From Paenirhodobacter ferrireducens (lineage in GTDB: Bacteria; Pseudomonadota; Alphaproteobacteria; Rhodobacterales; Rhodobacteraceae): a stretch of DNA of 64,000 nt. The notes beneath the pieces were generated by a model. The model made no database searches. It was not told the origin of the DNA and worked only from the letters and a program-made list of their open reading frames with translations. Position numbers and translations under genes: made by a program. Positions within the stretch are counted from its first letter, which is position 1; each line of letters starts with the position of its first letter. Shown here one piece after another: positions 42,650-50,574 of the stretch. The stretch covers positions 155,293 to 219,292 of the forward strand of contig NZ_SAVB01000003.1 in assembly GCF_004022265.1 (NCBI RefSeq), written 5' to 3'.

Positions 42650-43029
42650 TCGTCCCCCTCCCGTTCGGCGAGAATGCGCACCTCCTGCGCCCCTGCGGCG
42701 CGCAGCGCGCGGGCGAGCGCCACCAGCGCCGCGGCGGGGGCGGCGCGGTCGGGCAGGATCCGCGCGGTGCCGGCGGTGTCCGTGGGCAGGGTGGCGACGA
42801 AACCCGCCGCATCCGCCACCCCCTCGGGCCAGAGGGCCGTGCCCTCGGCATCGAGCGCGACGGTGCCGCGCATCGGGGCCGGGTCGCCGCCCGTCAGATG
42901 CGCGAGCTGCAGCCCCGCGGGCGGGCGCGCGCCGATCGCGCCGGCGACCAGAAAGAAGGTCAGCAGCAGGAAGACCACGTTGATCAGCGCGATCGTCGGT
43001 TCCGAGCGGCGGCGGGCGAAACGGCGCAT
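42646..43029 (-). CDS. ExbD-like protein, second copy
   Basis: 127 residues, MRRFARRRSEPTIALINVVF. One N-terminal transmembrane helix (TIALINVVFLLLTFFLVAGA) with Asn where canonical ExbD has the essential Asp, and a ~90-residue periplasmic domain. Follows the first exbD by 4 bp. In family terms the helix lacks the proton-carrying Asp, so it may be a structural partner of the first ExbD. Confidence 0.82.
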   Translation of the reverse strand: MRRFARRRSEPTIALINVVFLLLTFFLVAGAIGARPPAGLQLAHLTGGDPAPMRGTVALDAEGTALWPEGVADAAGFVATLPTDTAGTARILPDRAAPAAALVALARALRAAGAQEVRILAEREGDE

Positions 43030-43033
43030 CGGT

Positions 43034-43399
43034 CTACCCCAGCACCTGCACCCGGGCGCCCGGCACGCGGCGCAGGGTGGCAAGAAGATCGGCAAGGCGC
43101 TGGCTGCTGACGCCGGGCGCCAGTGCGACCAGCAGGCGCGGCGAGGTCTGGCCGGCCAGCGCCTCGGGCAGGGCCTCGGCGCCGAGCGCGCGGCCGTTCA
43201 GGCTCAACCCGTCCTCGCTCAGCCGCACCAGCATCGGCCGCTCGGCCGTCGTGGCCGCCCCGGCGCCGCCGGTCGCCAGCGGCAGCTCGGTGGTGCGGGT
43301 GAAGGTGGTGGCGAGCATGAAGAACATCAGCAGAAGGAAGATGACGTCGATCAGCGAGGTCATCGACAGCGGGCGGCGGAGGCGGGGACGGGCGGCCAT
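43034..43399 (-). CDS. exbD: ExbD/TolR family proton-channel protein
   Basis: 121 residues. N-terminal helix LSMTSLIDVIFLLLMFFMLA contains the conserved Asp (SLIDVIF) that carries protons; the periplasmic part is typical (RLADLLATLRRVPGARVQVL). Works with ExbB to power TonB. Three bp separate it from the exbB stop. Confidence 0.9.
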   Translation of the reverse strand: MAARPRLRRPLSMTSLIDVIFLLLMFFMLATTFTRTTELPLATGGAGAATTAERPMLVRLSEDGLSLNGRALGAEALPEALAGQTSPRLLVALAPGVSSQRLADLLATLRRVPGARVQVLG

Positions 43400-43402
43400 G
43401 GC

Positions 43403-44077
43403 TCAGCCCTGCACGGCAACCAGCGGGCGGGAGGCGGTCTCGGGCGTCTCGGGCAGGGCCGGTCCGCACAGCACCTCGACCATCAGCGCCGCGCCCTGCG
43501 CCTCGCGCGCGATGCGGCTTTCGGTCCAGCTGAGAAACAGCGACACCGGCATCGCGATGCCCAGCCCCATCGCCGTGGTCAGCAGCGCGACCCAGATCCC
43601 GCCGGCAAGCTGCGACGGGTCGACCGAGGAGCCGCCCGCCTGCAGGGTCTGGAACGCCTCGATCATCCCCAGAACCGTGCCGAACAGGCCCAGAAGCGGC
43701 GCCGTCTGCGCGATCGCGTCAAGAAGGCGCAGCCCGGCCTCGGCGCGCGCGGCATGGGCTTCGGTCTCGGCCTGAAGGCGGGGGCGGAGCGTTTCGGGCG
43801 CACCCGCGGCCATCGCCCGCGCCGCCAGCCGGTCGAGCGCGCTGCGCCCCGCGGCGAGCCGGGCCGCCGCGGCGCCGCGCTGACCCGCCTGCCAGTCGGC
43901 GAGCGCCGCGGCAAGCGCCGGATGCGGGCCGACGCGCAGCATGGCCAGATCCCACAGCTTCCACAGCACCGCCGCGCCGGCGATCACCGAGATCGCGAGC
44001 AGCAGCGCCACCACCCAGCCCCCGAGGGCCACGAAATCGGCAAGCGCCGCATGCGCCGCCGCGAACCATCCGCTCAT
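43403..44077 (-). CDS. exbB: ExbB/TolQ/MotA-family channel protein
   Basis: 224 residues from ATG at 44077 (MSGWFAAAHAALADFVALGG). Three transmembrane helices; helix 2-3 region APLLGLFGTVLGMIEAFQTL and IWVALLTTAMGLGIAMPVSL match the ExbB signature, including the conserved Thr. Start overlaps the stop of the 44074 gene (ATGA). Forms the motor with ExbD for the TonB-dependent receptor. Confidence 0.91.
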   Translation of the reverse strand: MSGWFAAAHAALADFVALGGWVVALLLAISVIAGAAVLWKLWDLAMLRVGPHPALAAALADWQAGQRGAAAARLAAGRSALDRLAARAMAAGAPETLRPRLQAETEAHAARAEAGLRLLDAIAQTAPLLGLFGTVLGMIEAFQTLQAGGSSVDPSQLAGGIWVALLTTAMGLGIAMPVSLFLSWTESRIAREAQGAALMVEVLCGPALPETPETASRPLVAVQG

Positions 44078-44484
44078 CCCGTCACCTCCATGCCCGCGAC
44101 GCGCGAGGCGGGGGCGAGGGCGCCGATGCAGGCCCCCTCCGCCACGCCCTCGCAGCGCGTCGCGCCGTTGATCAGAACCTGCCCGATCGTGCCGCAGTCG
44201 GTGTCGGCCAGATCGAATTGCCGCAGCCGCGGCTTGCCCGCCGGCAGGTCGCGGAAATCGAGCAGCATCAGCCGCTCGACCTCGCCCGCCTTGGTGAAGA
44301 CTACTGCTTCCAGCACCAGCGCCGAAAGATCGGCGCCCAGCCTGTTCTCGGCCAGAAAGCTCAGCCGGCAGGCCGCGCCCTCGGGCGCGGCACCGGCGAG
44401 CGTCAGCCCGAGCCGGGGGGCGTCTTGCGCGGCAAGCGGGGTCGCCGCCGCGCAACAGGCCGCAAGGAGCGCTGCCCTTACCAC
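44074..44484 (-). CDS. Secreted hypothetical protein of the TonB operon
   Basis: 136 residues from a GTG at 44484 that overlaps the receptor stop by 7 bp. Signal peptide MVRAALLAACCAAATPLAAQ, then a Cys-containing beta-rich domain (ACRLSFLAENRLGADLSALV, DTDCGTIGQ, TRCEGVAEGACIG) with two likely disulphides. Found between receptor and exbB genes, so it is probably a periplasmic accessory of haem uptake; no function is assigned to the family that I know of. Confidence 0.75.
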   Translation of the reverse strand: MVRAALLAACCAAATPLAAQDAPRLGLTLAGAAPEGAACRLSFLAENRLGADLSALVLEAVVFTKAGEVERLMLLDFRDLPAGKPRLRQFDLADTDCGTIGQVLINGATRCEGVAEGACIGALAPASRVAGMEVTG

Positions 44485-46580
44485 GTGATCGCCTTCGCCA
44501 GAGACAGCTTGACGTTGCGCCCGGGGGCGTTGTCGAGCGACAGGTTGTTGCGATAGTCGCGGTCGAAGACGTTCTCGACGGCGAGGTTGACCTCGAGGCC
44601 CTGAAGCGCGCCATCCTGCGGGGCCCAGGTGACGAAGAGGTCATGCACCGCAAAGCCGGTGCCCGAGGTCGTGCTCGAGGCGGTGGTGATCCCCGAGAAG
44701 CCCTGCACCCGCCAGCCGGTGCGGAGGCCCTGATCGGGGAACTTGGCGCCCAGCGTCAGCGCGATGTTCTCGGCCGGCGTGTCGGTCAGGGTCTTGCCGG
44801 TCGCGTCGTCCTTCGACTTCACCTTGGAGTAGGCAAGCTGGCTGAACCAGCGTTCGGCCTCATAGGCGGCCTCGATCTCGCCGCCCCAGATCTTCGCCGA
44901 GTCGATGTTGTGGAAATAGGGCACGTTGACCGAACCCGAGGGGTTCGCCGCGATCAGGTCGGTGAGGTCGTTGTGGAAGAGCGTCGCCTTCGCGGTCAGG
45001 CTGTCGCCTTCGCTGAGCAGACCCTGGGTCTGATAGGTCAGACCCACCTCGATCGTGGTCGCCTTTTCCTTGTCGAGGTTGAGGCTCGGGGTGCGGCCGG
45101 CGGCACCGCGCCCGTCGCTTTGGTAAAGCTCGTCGAGCGTCGGCATCCGCTCGGTGCGGGCGAGCGAGCCGAAGACGCCCCAGCTGTCGTTCAGCTCGTA
45201 GAGTGCCGCGATCTTCGGCGAGACGGCGGTGCCGCTCTGATCGGTGCCGCCCGCCGCGGCCGCCGCGCTGTCGGGGCTCAGCCAGCTGCGGTCGGCGCGC
45301 AGGCCCGGGGTGATCGTCAGCCGGTCGTTCCAGACGAATTCGCCCTGCAGGTAGAGGCCGAGCTTGTCCTCGGTGCCGCCCGGGTGGAAGGCCAGCGCGC
45401 CGAGCGAGGAGGTGGCGAAGCGGTTCTGATGCGAGAGCTGCGCGCCGAGGGTGATGTAGTTCTCCCACGCGCCGCGGCTCATCTCGATGGTGTTCTCGAC
45501 CTTGAGCGCCGTCGTCTCGTAGCTGGCGGTGTTCGGGCACAGCACCTGATAGCTGCCGGGCGAGCAATAGGCGCCGAGCGAGAAGGTGTCGCGCTCGGTC
45601 GAGGTCTTCGAATAGCTGAGCGTGGCGTTCAGGTTCAGCCACGGATTGCCCGCGCCCTCGTGCGCATAGGTCAGCGTCACGGTGTCGTCGATCGCATGCA
45701 GGTCCGAGGTGCCGAAATAGCTGGCGACGGAGCCGCCGGTCTGTGCCACCGCGGCCTTGTCGAGATCGCTGTCGGTGCGCGACAGGCTGAAGGTCAGGCG
45801 CTGGTCGTTTGCCTCGCCGAAGTGGTAGTTGCCCTTGATCAGCCCCGACCAGCGCTCGCCCGCCGTCGCCTGGATGGTGTCGCCGGCGCCGTCCTTCATG
45901 TCGCCCGAGTTGCCGGTCGAGAAGCTGGCGAGCAGGTCGGCGTTCGCACCGAGCTTCTGCGCCAGCGTCACGGTGCCGACGGTGCCGTCGCCGTTGCTGT
46001 CATAGCTGCCCTTGAAGCGCACCGCGCCGGTCTGGCCCTCGGGGATGAAATCGGTGGCGTCCTTGGTGGTGAAGTTCACCACGCCGCCGATCGCGCCCGA
46101 GCCGTAGAGGGTCGAGGACGCCGGGCCGCGCAGCACCTCGACGCGCTTGTAGAGCTCGGGGTCGCCGAAGAACGAGCCGGTGCGATACTGCTCGAAGAAC
46201 TTCACCGCGCCGTCGACGGTGACGATGATCCGGTTCTGGCTTGAGGTCTGCTCGGCATTGCCGATGCCGCGGATGTTGAAGGCCTGACCGAGCGCGCGCG
46301 CCGAGGCGCCCGCCGCCTGCACGCCCGGCACATTGGCGAAAAGATCGCCGATGCTGCGCGGCTGCTCGCGGTCGAGGTCCTGCTGATCGAGCACGGTCAC
46401 CGCCTGCGGCGTGTCGATCACCACTTTCGGCGTGCCCCAGCCGAAGACCAGCCGGCCGAGCAGGGTGAAGGCGTTTTCCGCCTCCTGCGCGGCAAGGGCG
46501 CCGGGCTGGGCCGCGATCAGCGCGGCGGTGGTGACGGTGAGCAGAAGGTGCCCGCGACGGGCGGAAGGCAAGCGTGCCAT
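44478..46580 (-). CDS. hmuR: TonB-dependent haem/haemoglobin receptor
   Basis: 700 residues with signal peptide (TTAALIAAQPGALAAQ). Plug domain: PQAVTVLDQQDLDREQPRSI, VPGVQAAGASARALGQAFNI, RVEVLRGPASSTLYGSGAIG; 22-strand barrel ends with NVKLSLAKAITW, a terminal aromatic as in outer-membrane barrels. NxxL-type haem receptor features and divergent hmuSTUV support haem rather than siderophore. First gene of the receptor-orf-exbB-exbD-exbD-tonB operon, all overlapping or within 4 bp. Probably iron-repressed from the box at 46672. Confidence 0.93.
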   Translation of the reverse strand: MARLPSARRGHLLLTVTTAALIAAQPGALAAQEAENAFTLLGRLVFGWGTPKVVIDTPQAVTVLDQQDLDREQPRSIGDLFANVPGVQAAGASARALGQAFNIRGIGNAEQTSSQNRIIVTVDGAVKFFEQYRTGSFFGDPELYKRVEVLRGPASSTLYGSGAIGGVVNFTTKDATDFIPEGQTGAVRFKGSYDSNGDGTVGTVTLAQKLGANADLLASFSTGNSGDMKDGAGDTIQATAGERWSGLIKGNYHFGEANDQRLTFSLSRTDSDLDKAAVAQTGGSVASYFGTSDLHAIDDTVTLTYAHEGAGNPWLNLNATLSYSKTSTERDTFSLGAYCSPGSYQVLCPNTASYETTALKVENTIEMSRGAWENYITLGAQLSHQNRFATSSLGALAFHPGGTEDKLGLYLQGEFVWNDRLTITPGLRADRSWLSPDSAAAAAGGTDQSGTAVSPKIAALYELNDSWGVFGSLARTERMPTLDELYQSDGRGAAGRTPSLNLDKEKATTIEVGLTYQTQGLLSEGDSLTAKATLFHNDLTDLIAANPSGSVNVPYFHNIDSAKIWGGEIEAAYEAERWFSQLAYSKVKSKDDATGKTLTDTPAENIALTLGAKFPDQGLRTGWRVQGFSGITTASSTTSGTGFAVHDLFVTWAPQDGALQGLEVNLAVENVFDRDYRNNLSLDNAPGRNVKLSLAKAITW

Positions 46581-46671
46581 GGTGTCCCCTTTGTGTCTCT
46601 GCGGGGGGCTGGCACGAAGCTGGCGGTGCAGAATCTGGCTTGATCTCTCTGGCGACCGGCCTTAAGGAATC

Positions 46672-46686
46672 TGAGTTAATTAGTCA
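46672..46686. promoter_or_regulatory. Iron-rhodo-box-like operator between hmuR and hmuS
   Basis: TGAGTTAATTAGTCA fits the TGA-N9-TCA pattern described for the iron-rhodo-box of Rhodobacterales. It is in the 189-bp divergent region, about 90 bp from each start. An AT-rich island in otherwise GC-rich DNA. Confidence 0.65.
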
Positions 46687-46769
46687 AGTATGTCTTCCGA
46701 CATCTCATCGCGCCCAGCTGAGGCCCTGCCTCCCGCCAGATCCGCGCCTCCATCGACAAGAGGAACGCC

Positions 46770-47813
46770 ATGGCCGCTGACGGCACCCTGACCCATCCCG
46801 TGACGAGCGATCGCATCCGCGCCCTGCGTGCCGAGGAGCCGAAACTGCGGGCGCGCGACTTCGCCGCCCGCCACGGCCTTGCCGAGGCCGAGCTGGTGGC
46901 GGCGCAGGTCGGCCACGGGGCAACCCGTATCGCCGCCCATCCCGATCAGCTGATCCCGCTGGTGGGCACGCTTGGCGACGTGATGGCGCTGACCCGCAAC
47001 GAAAGCTGCGTGATCGAGCGGCGCGGCACCTACGAGAACTATCACTCGGGCGCGCATGCGCAGATGGTGTTGGGCGACGAGATCGACATGCGCTTCTTCG
47101 GCAAGCACTGGCTCCATGCCTTCGCGCTGGAAGACGGCGAAAGCCGTTCGATCCAGGTCTTCGATGCGGCGGGCGATGCCGTGCACAAGGTGCATCTCAA
47201 GCCGGAATCCGACGTCGCGGCCTTTGCCCGTCTGGTCGAGGCGCTGCGGCTTGACGATCAGTCCGACAGCCTTGTGCTCGAGCCCCGCGCGCTGACCGAG
47301 GCGCCGAAGGGCGATGCCGAGCGGGTCGAGGTGTTGCGCGCCGAATGGGCGAAGATGACCGACACGCATCAGTTCCTGCGCCTCGTCTCGAAGCTCAAGT
47401 TCAACCGGCTCGGCGCCTATCGGCTGGTGGGGGCGCCCTTCGCGGTGGCGATGGCGCCCGAGGCGGTGGGGCTGCTGCTCGACCGCGTCGCGGCATCGCA
47501 GACGCCGCTGATGATCTTCGTCGGCAATCAGGGCTGCATCGAGATCCACAGCGGCACGATCGAGACCGTCACCCCGATGGGGCCCTGGATCAACGTGCTC
47601 GACCCGCGCTTCAACCTGCACCTGCGCGGCGACCACATCGCCGAGGTCTGGCTGGTCGACAAGCCGACGAACAACGGCCCGGCGCTCAGCCTCGAGGCCT
47701 TCGACGCCGACGGCGGGCTGATCCTGCAGATCTTCGGCTCGCGCAAGCATGGCGGCATCGACGCCTTCAACGCGACGCTTGCGGGGCTGCCGCGCAAGGA
47801 GGCGGCGCAATGA
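46770..47813 (+). CDS. hmuS: Haem-degrading/haem-trafficking protein HmuS
   Basis: 347 residues, HemS/ChuS/HmuS family with two structural repeats. Conserved haem-contact segments: ALTRNESCVIERRGTYENYH, MVLGDEIDMRFFGKHWLHAF, FRKxHQFLRL-like DTHQFLRLVSKLKFNRLGAY and MIFVGNQGCIEIHSGTIETV. Cytoplasmic; binds imported haem and may break it down. First gene of hmuSTUV, stop overlapping hmuT by 4 bp. Confidence 0.95.
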   Translation: MAADGTLTHPVTSDRIRALRAEEPKLRARDFAARHGLAEAELVAAQVGHGATRIAAHPDQLIPLVGTLGDVMALTRNESCVIERRGTYENYHSGAHAQMVLGDEIDMRFFGKHWLHAFALEDGESRSIQVFDAAGDAVHKVHLKPESDVAAFARLVEALRLDDQSDSLVLEPRALTEAPKGDAERVEVLRAEWAKMTDTHQFLRLVSKLKFNRLGAYRLVGAPFAVAMAPEAVGLLLDRVAASQTPLMIFVGNQGCIEIHSGTIETVTPMGPWINVLDPRFNLHLRGDHIAEVWLVDKPTNNGPALSLEAFDADGGLILQIFGSRKHGGIDAFNATLAGLPRKEAAQ

Positions 47814-48664
47814 TCGGCGCGCGCCTTGCCGCGGCTCTGGCCGCGGCGCTGCTGGCCGCGCCGGCGCTCGCCGCCCCGCCCGAGCGGGTGGTCAGCCTTG
47901 GCGGCGCGGTGACCGAGATCGTCGTGGCGCTTGGCGCGCAAGACCGGCTGGTGGCGCGCGACAGCACCTCGGAATTTCCGCCCTCGGTCACGGCGCTGCC
48001 CGATGTGGGCTATGTCCGCGCGCTGTCACCCGAAGGCGTGCTGGCGCTTGGCCCCGACCTGATCCTCGCCGAGGCGACGGCGGGACCGCCCGAGGCGATC
48101 GAGGTGCTGCGCGCCGCGGGCGTCGAGTTCATCACCCTGCCGGGCGATGCCTCGCCCGAGGGGGTGCTCGAGAAGATCGCGGTGGTGGGCCATGCGCTTG
48201 GCCGCGAGGCGGCGGCGGCCGAGCTGGCCACCAGCTTTCGCGCCCGGATGGCGGCGGCGGAACGTGCCGCGGCCGAGGTCGGGACGCGCAAGCGTGTGCT
48301 TTTCGTGCTGGCGATCCAGGGCGGGCGGGTGATGGCGGGGGGCGAGGGCTCCTCGGCCGATGCGATCCTGCGCCTCGCCGGGGCCGAGAATGCCGCGGCC
48401 GGGTTCACCGGCTACAAGCAGATGACCGACGAGGCGGTGCTTCAGGCTGCGCCCGATGTGATCGTGATGATGGACCGCGAGGGCGATCTGGCGGTCACCG
48501 ATGCCGATGTGCAGACGCATCCGGCGCTTGGCGCGACGCCCGCGGCGCGGGCGGGCGCGGTGATCCGGATGGACGGGATGCTGCTGCTGGGCTTTGGCCC
48601 GCGCACCCCCGAGGCGGTCGAGGCCCTGCACGCGGCGCTTTACGCCCCGGCGGAGGGCGGCTGA
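47810..48664 (+). CDS. hmuT: Haem ABC transporter, periplasmic binding protein
   Basis: 284 residues. Signal peptide AAALAAALLAAPALAA; class III binding-protein fold: ERVVSLGGAVTEIVVALGAQ, DVGYVRALSPEGVLALGPDL, VEFITLPGDASPEGVLEKIA and VLFVLAIQGGRVMAGGEGSS. Delivers haem from the receptor to HmuUV. Two nucleotides separate its stop from hmuU. Confidence 0.94.
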   Translation: MIGARLAAALAAALLAAPALAAPPERVVSLGGAVTEIVVALGAQDRLVARDSTSEFPPSVTALPDVGYVRALSPEGVLALGPDLILAEATAGPPEAIEVLRAAGVEFITLPGDASPEGVLEKIAVVGHALGREAAAAELATSFRARMAAAERAAAEVGTRKRVLFVLAIQGGRVMAGGEGSSADAILRLAGAENAAAGFTGYKQMTDEAVLQAAPDVIVMMDREGDLAVTDADVQTHPALGATPAARAGAVIRMDGMLLLGFGPRTPEAVEALHAALYAPAEGG

Positions 48665-48665
48665 G

Positions 48666-49724
48666 ATGGCGATGGCGCTCGACCTGCCGCACCCGGGGCA
48701 ACCGCGGGCGGCGCGGCTGCGGCCCTGGCTGGTGGCGCTGCTGCTGGCCGCGGCGCTCCTGTCGGTGGGCAGCGGCGCCGCCGGCGTCTCGCTGCATGGC
48801 GTGCTGGGCGATCTGCTCTCGGGGCAGGGGATCTCGGCGCGCGACAAGGTGGTGCTGCTCGACATCCGCCTGCCGCGGCTGGCAATGGGGATCCTTGTCG
48901 GCGCTGGCCTCGCGGTGGCGGGCGCGGTGATGCAGGGGCTCTTCCGCAACCCGCTCGCCGATCCCGGCATCGTCGGGGTCGGCGCCGGCGCCGGGCTTGG
49001 CGCGGTGGCAGCGATCGTTCTGGGCGGGCTGCTGCCCGGGGCGCTGGTCGCGACCTTCGGGCAATATCTTGTGCCGGTCGCGGCCTTTCTGGGCGCCTGG
49101 GGCGCGACGCTGCTGCTTTACCGCGTGGCCAGCCGCGGCGGGCGGACCTCGGTCGCGGTGCTGCTGCTTGCGGGCATTGCGCTTGCCGCGATGGCCGGCG
49201 CGCTGACCGGCGTGCTGACCTATCTCGCCGATGACCGGCAGCTGCGCGACCTGACCTTCTGGGGCATGGGCTCGCTTGCCGGGGCAAGCTGGCTGCGGCT
49301 TGTGGCCGGGGCGGCGCTGATCGCGCCGGCGCTGGTGCTGGCGCCGCGGCTGGCGCGCGGGCTTGATGCGCTGGCGCTTGGCGAGGCGGCGGCCGCCCAT
49401 ATGGGCACGGATATCGAACGGCTGAAGCGGCACAGCGTGCTGGTGGTCGCGGCGCTCGCCGGCGCCGCGGTCGCGCTCGCGGGCGGCATCGGGTTCGTCG
49501 GCATCGTCGTGCCGCATCTGCTGCGGCTGCTGGCCGGGCCCGGCCATCGCCGGCTGCTGGTCGATGCGGCGCTGCTGGGCGCGGCGCTGCTGGTGCTCGC
49601 CGATCTCGTCGCGCGCCGCGTCGTGGTGCCGGCCGAGCTGCCGATCGGCATCGTCACCGCGGTTCTGGGCGCGCCGGTCTTCCTGTGGATCCTGCTGCGC
49701 CGGCGCGGCTTCGGAGGGCTGTAA
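48666..49724 (+). CDS. hmuU: Haem ABC transporter, permease
   Basis: 352 residues, FecCD/BtuC-type permease with about ten helices. Family motifs: LDIRLPRLAMGILVGAGLAV, AGAVMQGLFRNPLADPGIVG, GMGSLAGASWLRL and GFVGIVVPHLLRLLAGPGHR (the ATPase-coupling loop). Inner membrane. Start ATG at 48666 with GGCTGAG upstream. hmuV follows after one nucleotide. Confidence 0.94.
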   Translation: MAMALDLPHPGQPRAARLRPWLVALLLAAALLSVGSGAAGVSLHGVLGDLLSGQGISARDKVVLLDIRLPRLAMGILVGAGLAVAGAVMQGLFRNPLADPGIVGVGAGAGLGAVAAIVLGGLLPGALVATFGQYLVPVAAFLGAWGATLLLYRVASRGGRTSVAVLLLAGIALAAMAGALTGVLTYLADDRQLRDLTFWGMGSLAGASWLRLVAGAALIAPALVLAPRLARGLDALALGEAAAAHMGTDIERLKRHSVLVVAALAGAAVALAGGIGFVGIVVPHLLRLLAGPGHRRLLVDAALLGAALLVLADLVARRVVVPAELPIGIVTAVLGAPVFLWILLRRRGFGGL

Positions 49725-49725
49725 G

Positions 49726-50508
49726 ATGCTGCGCATCGCCGATCTGCATGTGCGTCTTGGCCGGGCCGAGGTTCTGGCGGGCATCGACCTTGACGCGGCA
49801 CCGGGTGAGGTGACGGTGATCCTCGGTCCGAACGGCTCGGGCAAGTCGACGCTTCTGCGCGCGGTCGCGGGCGAGATCGCCTATGCCGGCTCGGTGCAGC
49901 TTGCCGGCCACGAGGTGGCGCGCACCGCGCCCTGGCGGCTTGCCGCGCTGCGCGGCGTGATGGAGCAGGCAAGCACCGTCGCCTTCCCCTTCACGGTGGC
50001 CGAGGTGGTGCGCCTTGGCCTGCAATCGGGGATCGAGGCGGGCGAGGAGATCGTCGCCGCGGCGCTCGCCGAGGTCGGGCTTTCCGCCTTTGCCCACCGG
50101 CCGATCCAGGAGCTGTCGGGCGGGCAGCAGGCGCGGGCGCATCTGGCGCGGGTGCGGGCGCAGGTCTGGCACCCCTCGGGCCATGCCGGGCCGCGCTGGC
50201 TCTTGCTTGACGAGCCGGTGGCGAGCCTCGACATCGGCCATCAGGTCGAGGTGATGGCGATCCTGCGCCGCTTTGCGCAAGGGGGTGGCGGTGTCGTCGC
50301 GGTGCTGCACGATCTGAACCTGGCCGCCAGCGTCGCCGACCGGATCGTGCTGATGGCGGCGGGCCGGATCGAGGCGGCGGGCCCGCCCGAGGCGGTGCTG
50401 CGCGACGATCTGCTCTCGCGCGTCTACGGCTGCCCGCTGCGGGTCGGCGTGGCGCCGGCGCGCGGGCCCTGGGTTCTGCCGCCGCCGATCGAGGCGCTGT
50501 CGGCCTGA
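49726..50508 (+). CDS. hmuV: Haem ABC transporter, ATP-binding protein
   Basis: 260 residues. Walker A VILGPNGSGKSTLLRAVAGE, signature LSGGQQARAHLARVRAQ, Walker B WLLLDEPVASLDIGHQVEVM, switch His VLHDLNLAA. Powers haem import through HmuU. Last gene of hmuSTUV, converging on the tsdBA gene. Confidence 0.95.
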   Translation: MLRIADLHVRLGRAEVLAGIDLDAAPGEVTVILGPNGSGKSTLLRAVAGEIAYAGSVQLAGHEVARTAPWRLAALRGVMEQASTVAFPFTVAEVVRLGLQSGIEAGEEIVAAALAEVGLSAFAHRPIQELSGGQQARAHLARVRAQVWHPSGHAGPRWLLLDEPVASLDIGHQVEVMAILRRFAQGGGGVVAVLHDLNLAASVADRIVLMAAGRIEAAGPPEAVLRDDLLSRVYGCPLRVGVAPARGPWVLPPPIEALSA

Positions 50509-50527
50509 TCCGTCCGGAACACATGAA

Positions 50528-50551
50528 AAAGGGGGCGGCCGGGCCGCCCCC
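50528..50551. terminator. Terminator between hmuV and tsdBA
   Basis: Stem GGGGGCGGCC / GGCCGCCCCC. On the reverse strand it is followed by TTTTT, ending the leftward tsdBA transcript; on the forward strand only a short pyrimidine stretch follows. Confidence 0.75.
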
Positions 50552-50574
50552 TTCGTCGTTTCGATGACCGGCGA

